Source: Fimbriimonadales bacterium
GTDB taxonomy: Bacteria > Armatimonadota > Fimbriimonadia > Fimbriimonadales > GBS-DC
Reading direction: 5' to 3'
Assembly (NCBI GenBank): GCA_025060055.1
Contig: JANXCK010000028.1
Location: 1 to 15,829 of the forward strand
DNA: 15,829 bases
Below, one piece after another: positions 7,851-13,562 of this stretch. The first letter of the stretch is position 1. Each line of letters opens with the position of its first letter. The notes beneath the pieces were generated by a model, which did no database searches, had not been told where the DNA came from, and saw only the letters and a program-made list of their open reading frames with translations. The position numbers were made by a program, and so were the translations under genes.

Positions 7851-7967
7851 TACCAATCGGTGTTTTAGGCGACACAGTTCGTCAGCGAGACGCTGACGCT
7901 ACGCACGCGCTCCCCGTGGCGTCGGCGTCCTCGCCGACGACTGTGCTACTCGAAACACCGATTGGTA
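7851..7967. mobile_element. 117-bp TIR element, family 2 (fliM upstream region)
   Basis: A perfect 15-bp terminal inverted repeat, TACCAATCGGTGTTT at the left and AAACACCGATTGGTA at the right, continued inward by CACAGT/ACTGTG. Inside are two compact palindromes, GTCAGCG-AGA-CGCTGAC and CGTCGGCG-TCCT-CGCCGACG. The end sequence matches the termini of the foldback at 2122-2526 and, more loosely, the element inside fliP. The final TA is shared with the adjoining 130-bp element, the same junction as at 2122-2123. It carries no gene. Confidence 0.8.
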
Positions 7968-8095
7968 AGCGCTTCCAACTTGAAATCGTCTCTTTTCTGC
8001 AGGGCAGGTTAGGAACCTGCCCCTACCCCGAATACCCTGTAGGGGCGCGTCCGCGACGCGCCCAAAGCGAGACGATTTCAACTGTGAGGCACTTA
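7966..8095. mobile_element. 130-bp MITE-like element, family 1 (inverted copy upstream of fliM)
   Basis: Reading right to left this is the closest relative of 1994-2123: same length, same termini (TAAGTGCCTC at 8095), same two internal palindromes (GGGCGCGTC/GACGCGCCC and the perfect GGGCAGGTT/AACCTGCCC) and the same CTGCAGAAAAGAGA segment. Arms of about 27 bases pair imperfectly. It ends just before the likely fliM promoter. No coding capacity. Confidence 0.82.
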
Positions 8096-8097
8096 CC

Positions 8098-8126
8098 TTC
8101 AGAAAAGGGCTATGCTCGCCGATAAT
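8098..8126 (+). promoter_or_regulatory. Candidate sigma-70-type promoter for the fliM operon
   Basis: TTCAGA (8098-8103), a 17-base spacer and GATAAT (8121-8126) approximate the -35 and -10 boxes. The -35 lies three bases beyond the end of the 130-bp repeat. Transcription would begin near 8133, about 25 bases ahead of the GTG start. The spacing is right but the -35 is weak, so this is tentative. No sigma-28 or sigma-54 consensus was seen. Confidence 0.4.
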
Positions 8127-8157
8127 TTGCGCGAATGCAGCGCGGGAGGCGGGCTGA

Positions 8158-9171
8158 GTGAGCGAGATTCTATCGCAAGCGGAGATTGAGGCGCTTTTGG
8201 CTTCGCTTTCGGCGGAAGAGGGCGCGTCGGGCGACTTCGGTGCGCCCGTCGCCACACCTGTAGGTGGCAGCGGCATGCGCCCCGCCAAGAAAACCATCGC
8301 CTACGAAGTGTACGACTTCCGCCGACCCGATAAGTTCTCCCGCGACCAACTGCGCACCCTGCAGATGGTGTTCGAAACCTTCGCCCGCCTCTGCTCCACG
8401 AACCTTGCCACCTACCTGCGCGTGCCCATCCACATCGAACTCATCTCGCTGGAGCAGATACCGTATGAGGATTACCTACGCTCGCTGAAGCAGTCGGCGT
8501 TTATTGTGTTCAGTGCGCCGCCGCTGTCGGGCGAGGCAGTGCTGGAGATGGAGTATGCGCTGGTGTTCACGATGCTCGATCGGCTGCTGGGCGGTGTCGG
8601 CAAGCCGATTGAGCGCGCAGCGTTTACCGAAATCGAGAAGCCACTTGTGATTGCCTTAGGCGAGCGGATGCTAATGGCGTTCCGCAGCGCGTGGGAGAGC
8701 ATTTTGCAAGTAGACCCCAAAATCGAGGCGTTGGAGACCAGTGCGCAGTTTGTGCAAATCGCGCCGCCCAGCGACATAGTGATTACAGTGCTGATGGAGG
8801 CGCGGATTGGCGACCGCCGCGACGCAATGAGCATGTGCGTGCCACATATGGTCATCAAGCCCATCACGCCGCGCCTCAGCTCGCAGAACTGGGTCTCCAG
8901 CGCGGGCAAGCGCACCACGCCGCTGCTGCGCCGCGCTCTAACCCAGCACCTGTACCGCACAACGGTCACCTGTCGCGCCCTGCTGGGCAGAACGCGCATG
9001 CGGCTGAATGACCTGCTCCAACTCAAGGCGGGCGACACCATCCTGCTCAGCACGCCCGTCAACGGCAAGATCGACCTGCTGGTGGAGAACCGCGTCAAGT
9101 TTCGCGGTAAGCCCGCCATCCGCAACCGACGACTGGTGGTCTCGATTACCGATGTGGTCTCGGAGGAATGA
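8158..9171 (+). CDS. fliM: Flagellar motor switch protein FliM
   Basis: 337 residues from a GTG with GGGAGG eight bases upstream. The N-terminal peptide SEILSQAEIEALLASL is the conserved segment that binds phosphorylated CheY. The middle domain (about 45-240) is CheC-like, with the family LLGGVGKP loop (143-150) that contacts FliG, and the C-terminal domain (about 255-332) is FliN-like (LLQLKAGDTILL, VKFRGKPAIRNRRLVVSI). FliM links the rotor ring FliG to FliN at the cytoplasmic face of the flagellar base and changes rotation sense on CheY-P binding. The retained CheY-binding peptide implies an active chemotaxis input. It is the first gene of an operon; the next gene begins three bases after its stop. 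Confidence 0.97.
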   Translation: MSEILSQAEIEALLASLSAEEGASGDFGAPVATPVGGSGMRPAKKTIAYEVYDFRRPDKFSRDQLRTLQMVFETFARLCSTNLATYLRVPIHIELISLEQIPYEDYLRSLKQSAFIVFSAPPLSGEAVLEMEYALVFTMLDRLLGGVGKPIERAAFTEIEKPLVIALGERMLMAFRSAWESILQVDPKIEALETSAQFVQIAPPSDIVITVLMEARIGDRRDAMSMCVPHMVIKPITPRLSSQNWVSSAGKRTTPLLRRALTQHLYRTTVTCRALLGRTRMRLNDLLQLKAGDTILLSTPVNGKIDLLVENRVKFRGKPAIRNRRLVVSITDVVSEE

Positions 9172-9174
9172 ACA

Positions 9175-10125
9175 GTGAGCGAGGTCTCGGCGGAACTCTT
9201 GACCCAGTTTGTGGTGAAGCAGGCGCAGGTGTGGCAAGGCGTTGCGCTGCACCTGTCGGAGCAGAACAACACGCTGGTGGAAATCCCCACGCCTGCCAGC
9301 ACCGCGGTTCCGATAGGCGACCTCACAGGGCTGACCGTCGACCCTGTATTGCACCTGCACGCGCGGTTTGCAGAGCAGAGCGACGCCCCGTGCCTGTTCA
9401 TCGTGGGCGAGCAGCCGAGCGAACGCGCTGCCACCCAGAAAGCGCTGCTGGAAGCCCTGATGGGGAGCGCGCCCGCCGAAATAGACGACGCCGCGCTCCA
9501 CGCCACTCAGGAGTTTGGGACACACCTGATGCAGGGGCTGGCAATCGCGTTCGGCAATCTGAGCGGCAAGATCTTTACGCCACAGCAGGTCGAGGCGAAG
9601 TACGAGCCTGTGGCTTTTCCCCCGAACTTCCTCACAGTAGACGAGGTCATCGCCACGCGCTTCACTGTGCAGATTCCGAACCGAGAGCCGTTCACCCTCA
9701 CATGGCTGCTTACAGAGGAGTTGGGGCGGGCACTGTTGGGAATGCAACCTGCTGAGACCGACCCGCTGGCGTCGCTGATGACAACAGCAGAGCCGACGCA
9801 AGCCCCCGCCACGCCAGCTCCGATGGGTTACAACCCCTTCGCCGAAGTCGAGGAACAACCTGAGCGCAATATCGATCTGCTGCTGGACATCCCGCTGGAG
9901 GTCTCTGTGGAGCTGGGGCGCGTGACAATGCTGGTGCGTGAACTGCTGGAGGTGGGCACAGGCTCGATTGTGGAGTTGCAAAAAGCGGCAGGCGAGCCTG
10001 TCGAGGTGCTGGTGAACGGGCGACTGATAGCGCGCGGCGAGGTGGTCGTGGTGGAAGACAACTTCGCTGTGCGCATCACCGAGATTGTGTCGCCCGTAGA
10101 GCGCGTACAGCGACTGGGAGCGTGA
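9175..10125 (+). CDS. fliN: Flagellar motor switch protein FliN/FliY (CheC-like N-domain plus FliN C-domain)
   Basis: 316 residues from a GTG with GGAGGA seven bases upstream. Residues about 232-310 (NIDLLLDIPLEVSVELGRV, LLEVGTGSIVELQKAAGEPV, VNGRLIARGEVVVVEDNFAVRI) are a textbook FliN domain of the C-ring. The preceding 200 or so residues resemble the CheC/FliM-like domain of FliY, followed by a proline/alanine linker (205-222). In active FliY/CheC phosphatases an ExxN motif dephosphorylates CheY-P. The equivalent helix here appears to be EFGTHLMQG (113-121), with T at the Asn position, and no second intact motif was noticed. It may therefore be structural rather than a phosphatase. FliY-like by architecture; many annotations would simply say FliN. 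Its stop overlaps the fliO start by four bases. Confidence 0.9.
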   Translation: MSEVSAELLTQFVVKQAQVWQGVALHLSEQNNTLVEIPTPASTAVPIGDLTGLTVDPVLHLHARFAEQSDAPCLFIVGEQPSERAATQKALLEALMGSAPAEIDDAALHATQEFGTHLMQGLAIAFGNLSGKIFTPQQVEAKYEPVAFPPNFLTVDEVIATRFTVQIPNREPFTLTWLLTEELGRALLGMQPAETDPLASLMTTAEPTQAPATPAPMGYNPFAEVEEQPERNIDLLLDIPLEVSVELGRVTMLVRELLEVGTGSIVELQKAAGEPVEVLVNGRLIARGEVVVVEDNFAVRITEIVSPVERVQRLGA

Positions 10126-10868
10126 AGGCTATGGCAAGTTATCGTCGCATAGCGTCCGAGCTTCTAAGCGTCTCAAAAGTTGGATTGCCTCGAAACTCGT
10201 GTGGCGTGTGTGATGCGACGGCGTCTGCACCGTCGCCCACGACGGCAGGAATGCCATCGCACCAAACTGGAATGATTGCACACCGAAGACACCTGCCGAC
10301 GCGGTTCTGCGCTTGCATGCTGGTTTTATGGCTGGTAATCTTAGGAGCCTTTGCTCAAGGGAACGCCTCTGACTCGTTGGAGCCAGGCGCGTTCGGCACG
10401 CGGGTCGGCGCGCCTATCCAGCGTGTCGCCACGCCCGACGGCGGCGCGCTGGGCTGGGCGCAGCTGGGGATTGCACTGCTGCTTGTGGCAGCGGGTTTGC
10501 GCTGGGGACTACCGCGCCTGCTACGCTGGGCAGGCAGAACAGGCGACGGCTCCCCCGTAGACGGGCAAATCCGAATCATCGAGACGCGCAGCGCGGTTGG
10601 GGGCAGCTTGATGTTGGTCAAAGCGCGGGATAAGCTGCTCCTGATTGGCGCAAGCGCACAGGGAATGCAGCTGCTGGCAGACCTGACCGATACACTGCCT
10701 CAGTCAGAACCGACGCCAATAGCACAGAGCGCGTTCGAGCAGGTGCTGCGTCGCGCCCAACCTGCCACGCCGCCGCTGGATTGGCACGCCGAAGCCGCCG
10801 CGCAGATGCAAACACGCCTCCAACAGACCCGCACACGCCTGCAGAACCTGCTGGGAGGTGAACGATGA
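10122..10868 (+). CDS. fliO: Flagellar biosynthesis protein FliO, with an unusually long leader
   Basis: 248 residues from a GTG (GTGA overlap with the previous stop); an ATG at 10131 is nearly equivalent. A hydrophobic signal-like segment (MLVLWLVILGAFAQG) starts only at residue 66, and a second membrane segment (LGIALLLVAAGLRWGL) at 115-130. The cytoplasmic FliO domain follows (GQIRIIETRSAVGGSLMLVKARDKLLLIGASAQGMQLLADL, 148-188), then a coiled C-terminal tail. FliO is a small membrane protein that helps assemble FliP in the flagellar export gate. Residues 1-50 are low in recognisable features and their DNA holds a palindrome (GCGACGG/CCGTCGC near 10215-10236), so the true start could be the ATG at 10272. 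Flanked by fliN and fliP with four-base overlaps. Confidence 0.85.
   Translation: MKAMASYRRIASELLSVSKVGLPRNSCGVCDATASAPSPTTAGMPSHQTGMIAHRRHLPTRFCACMLVLWLVILGAFAQGNASDSLEPGAFGTRVGAPIQRVATPDGGALGWAQLGIALLLVAAGLRWGLPRLLRWAGRTGDGSPVDGQIRIIETRSAVGGSLMLVKARDKLLLIGASAQGMQLLADLTDTLPQSEPTPIAQSAFEQVLRRAQPATPPLDWHAEAAAQMQTRLQQTRTRLQNLLGGER
10854..10868 (+). promoter_or_regulatory. Strong ribosome-binding site and ATGA coupling fixing the fliP start
   Basis: GGAGGTG (10854-10860) lies four bases ahead of the ATG at 10865, and that ATG overlaps the fliO stop (ATGA). This supports translation of fliP from 10865, upstream of the inserted repeat, rather than from a point after it. Confidence 0.8.
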
Positions 10869-11830
10869 ACGCGCCTGTTTGCCCCCAATCTCTGTCTTGC
10901 TTGCCCGTGCGACACGCGAAACCAGTAGCACCAACCACTGTTTCAAGTACCGTGTTGCCCTCACCCCCAGCCCCTCTCCCGCGTCGCGGGAGAGGGGAGT
11001 CAAGTTCCCCCTCGCCCACGCGGTGGGAGAGGAGGCAAGGAGGTGAGGGCAGTACAGCGCCTGAAACGGCGATTGATATAAGCAACAGATACCGACTTTA
11101 TCTGCTCACAATCCTATTGCTACTCCCGTGCCTTGCCCTTGCTCAGGAGACCGTTCCGCTGCCCCGCGTGAGCGTAGAGGTAGGCACGGCGCGCAATCCG
11201 CAGGAAGTCTCCACCTCGCTCCAGATACTGGCGATTCTGACCTTGCTGTCGGTGGCGCCGTCAATTCTGCTGATGATGACCGCCTTCACGCGGATTGTGA
11301 TTGTGCTGTCCTTTCTGAAAAGCGCACTGGGCATGCCGAACATCCCGCCCACGCCCGTCATCGTCGGGCTGAGCTTGTTCCTGACCTTCTATGTGATGGC
11401 GCCAACCCTGAACGAGATTAACCGCACTGCGCTGCAACCGTACATGCGACAGGAGATTACCTTCATGCAGGCGGCGGCGCGTGCCGAGAAGCCGATTCGC
11501 GCCTTCATGCTACGCCAGACCTATACGGAAGACCTGAACCTCTTCATTCGGCTCAGCAAGCAGCCGCCGCCGCGCACCGCCGACGACCTGCCCCTCACCA
11601 CACTCATTCCCGCCTTCATGCTCAGCGAACTCAAAACGGCATTCATCATCGGATTTTACATATACATTCCGTTTCTGATTATCGACCTCGTGGTGGCGAG
11701 CATTCTGCTTTCGATGGGTATGATGATGTTGCCCCCCGTGGTGGTTTCGATGCCCGCGAAGTTGCTGGTGTTCACTTTGGCGAACGGTTGGGGCGTGCTG
11801 GCGCAGGCGTTGGTGCAGGGGTTCCGATAG
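10865..11830 (+). CDS. fliP: Flagellar type III export protein FliP, with a repeat-encoded N-terminal extension
   Basis: 321 residues, against a usual length near 250. From about residue 75 it is normal: signal peptide (NRYRLYLLTILLLLPCLALAQ), then the FliP core with FTRIVIVLSFLKSALGMPNI, GLSLFLTFYVMAP, and PAFMLSELKTAFIIGFYIYIPFLIIDLVVAS, ending LVFTLANGWGVLAQALVQGFR. FliP oligomerises in the inner membrane as the main part of the flagellar export channel. The first 74 residues are odd: roughly 22-72 are encoded by a palindromic element (10929-11078), giving a Pro/Arg/Ser-rich stretch (PLPRRGRGE, PTRWERR). There is no ATG, GTG or TTG in frame between the element and the signal peptide, so the extension is probably translated, though it may be lost with the signal peptide. 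The last 59 bases overlap the convergent hydrolase gene. Confidence 0.95.
   Translation: MNAPVCPQSLSCLPVRHAKPVAPTTVSSTVLPSPPAPLPRRGRGESSSPSPTRWERRQGGEGSTAPETAIDISNRYRLYLLTILLLLPCLALAQETVPLPRVSVEVGTARNPQEVSTSLQILAILTLLSVAPSILLMMTAFTRIVIVLSFLKSALGMPNIPPTPVIVGLSLFLTFYVMAPTLNEINRTALQPYMRQEITFMQAAARAEKPIRAFMLRQTYTEDLNLFIRLSKQPPPRTADDLPLTTLIPAFMLSELKTAFIIGFYIYIPFLIIDLVVASILLSMGMMMLPPVVVSMPAKLLVFTLANGWGVLAQALVQGFR
10929..11078. mobile_element. Family 2 TIR element in frame inside the fliP 5' coding region
   Basis: Outer arms GTTTCAAGTACCGTGTTGCC (10940 on) and GGCAGTACAGCGCCTGAAAC (ending 11067) pair imperfectly. Outside them lie CCAACCACT at the left and CGATTGATA at the right, loose versions of the CCAATCGGTG terminus seen at 2124 and 7853. 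An inner hairpin CCCCTCTCCCGCG/CGGGAGAGGGG sits near 10972-10997. The left half matches 2133-2183 closely and the right end matches 2487-2516, so this is a shorter relative of the foldback at 2122-2526. It is free of stops in the fliP frame. It carries AAGGAGGTGA (11037-11046) but no start codon at a useful distance. Ends are approximate. Confidence 0.75.
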
Positions 11831-13451
11831 TGACGGGCAGCACGATGCAGCTTGCCCGCTGCGAATCGCAGTAGACCGTGTTCATCGCGACGCGCGTGCG
11901 ACGGCTGGCACGGAACGGCGCGCCCGTGTTCGGATTTGGGTCATACGCAGGGTAGCTACTGGAGGTGACATGCACGCGGATGCGATGCCCTGCGTTGAAC
12001 ACAATCGCCGTCGTCCACAAGTCCACTTCCACGCGGTACACCTTGCCAGGCTGCATTAGCTGTTCACGACTGAGCGAGTCGCGGTAGCGCATGCGCAGCA
12101 CGCCCTCCACGATGTTGTATGACCGCCCGTCAGGATACACATCGCACAGGCGCACCAAGAAGTCTGTGTCAGGCGCGTCGCTGGAGACATACAGCACCGC
12201 CTTGACACGCCCAATCACTTCCAACGGTCTCTGCAGCAGCGCGCTGGTGAACACCAGCACATCGGGGCGCGACTCAATAGCACGCTGGTCTCTGGGACCC
12301 GCAGGCAGAGTGAGTTCACGCCCGCCGAGCGTAGGCACGGGATTTTCGGGGTCATAACGATAGCTGAGGGGCGCGCCTTGTATGGGCTTAGTGAACTGCA
12401 AGGTGCAATCGCCGTGCAAGTAGAGCGGTGTCGGGCGCGTCGGAACGGGAGGCCACTGGCGAGCAGTGCGCCACTCGTTGCCTGGAGCGTTCGGCTCGCC
12501 TACTGCGCCCATCACATAATACACGACTGCAGGCTCCCGCTCCACGCCGTTGGCAACGCCCTTGAGATGGTACTCGAACCAGCGCCACGGGTCGTGGAAA
12601 GTGCAGGGCGGTTGGTCAGCGTTCGGGAACTCCAGCTCGCCTACCTTTTTCTGAAGCACGCCGTGCGCCCACGGTCCCATCAGCAGTTTCTGTCTGCCGC
12701 GGGCGTTGCGCCCGCCGCGAAGTTGATAGCCCGTGAAGGCGTCCAGAGTGCCCTGCGCGAAGATGTCGTAGTACCCGCCGATATGCACCGCAGGCGCGTT
12801 CACACGAGCGTACCGACGGTTCACATCGCGCGTTTGCCAGAAGCGGTCATAAGCGGGATGGCGTGTCCAGTGTTGCAGGGCATCAGGTGCGTGTTGAGTG
12901 AGGCGGAGCCACTCTTCCACCAGCGACTTTTTAAACACGCCACCGGGAAACAACGCCTGATGCAAGTTCGGCTCGGCGACGGTGATATGCTGGCATGTGA
13001 GTTTGTCAGTGCCCGCACCCGCCAACATGAGTTGGTTGATTCCCAGCGCGGAGCCGCCCCAAGTGCCGATTTTGCCGTTGCACCATGGCTGCTGGGCAAT
13101 CCAGTGGAGCGTGTCGACGCCGTCGGCACGGTTTTCCCACCAGCCGTCGCCCTCGAACGGCAGGTTCGCCCCTTCGGAGGCGAATCGCCCGCGCGTGTCT
13201 TGAATCACCATCGCATACCCGCGTCGCGCGCCGTCCTCGCCGATTGCTTTTAGGGCATTTTTGTCATACGGCGTGCGAATCAAAATCACAGGAAACGGCG
13301 GTTGTCCAGCGGGCAAATACACATCGGTCGCCAGGCGCGTGCCGTCGCGCATCGGCAGCATCTGCGACTGGAGGGCAACGCGCTCCGCAGGCTGAAAGGC
13401 AACTCCAATCCCCATGAGCAAAGCGCAACTCACAACCCAGCGCCGAAACAT
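11772..13451 (-). CDS. CocE/NonD family (S15/X-Pro dipeptidyl-peptidase-like) hydrolase, exported
   Basis: 559 residues. A signal peptide (MFRRWVVSCALLMGIGVAFQ) indicates export. The alpha/beta hydrolase follows: LPMRDGTRLATDVYLP, FPVILIRTPYDK and RGYAMVIQDTRGRFASEG are family hallmarks. The triad is S134 in GTWGGSALG, D229 in GGYYDIFAQG and H263 in GPWAHG. Residues about 285-540 form the PepX_C jelly-roll domain (VKAVLYVSSDAPDTDFLVRLCDVYPDG). Relatives include cocaine esterase, alpha-amino-ester hydrolases and X-Pro peptidases, so substrate is open. The usual end of the family is near CIVLPV; here 18 further residues (GTPAPTPAPARPNRSPK and the residue before) run antisense through the 3' end of fliP, suggesting a lost original stop. 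Divergent from the GH-A gene with 111 bases between starts. Confidence 0.92.
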   Translation of the reverse strand: MFRRWVVSCALLMGIGVAFQPAERVALQSQMLPMRDGTRLATDVYLPAGQPPFPVILIRTPYDKNALKAIGEDGARRGYAMVIQDTRGRFASEGANLPFEGDGWWENRADGVDTLHWIAQQPWCNGKIGTWGGSALGINQLMLAGAGTDKLTCQHITVAEPNLHQALFPGGVFKKSLVEEWLRLTQHAPDALQHWTRHPAYDRFWQTRDVNRRYARVNAPAVHIGGYYDIFAQGTLDAFTGYQLRGGRNARGRQKLLMGPWAHGVLQKKVGELEFPNADQPPCTFHDPWRWFEYHLKGVANGVEREPAVVYYVMGAVGEPNAPGNEWRTARQWPPVPTRPTPLYLHGDCTLQFTKPIQGAPLSYRYDPENPVPTLGGRELTLPAGPRDQRAIESRPDVLVFTSALLQRPLEVIGRVKAVLYVSSDAPDTDFLVRLCDVYPDGRSYNIVEGVLRMRYRDSLSREQLMQPGKVYRVEVDLWTTAIVFNAGHRIRVHVTSSSYPAYDPNPNTGAPFRASRRTRVAMNTVYCDSQRASCIVLPVTIGTPAPTPAPARPNRSPK

Positions 13452-13480
13452 AGCGACTGTTTGAGCGTATACGAAACAAA

Positions 13481-13498
13481 TCCTGCTCTATGGCAGGA
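13481..13498. other. Small hairpin in the hydrolase/glycosidase divergent region
   Basis: TCCTGC and GCAGGA form a six-base-pair stem around a six-base loop (TCTATG). It is roughly central in the 111-base gap between two divergent starts (13452-13562), so it could be an operator, but nothing else supports that. No convincing promoter boxes were seen in the gap. Confidence 0.25.
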
Positions 13499-13562
13499 GA
13501 ATTCTGATTGGACATTTTCCAAGCAGGAACCCACGCTGAGGGCGTTGAATCGCTTCAACGCT

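Noticed and set aside
8472..9981. Two minus-strand open frames of about 345 codons each
   Set aside because: Both are antisense to fliM and fliN, overlap each other in different frames and show only Ser/Arg- or His/Gln/Arg-rich shadow composition.
11831..11875. Possible fliP terminator (GGGCA and TGCCC arms after the stop)
   Set aside because: The stem is only five pairs with a long loop and no T-run, and it lies inside the convergent coding gene.
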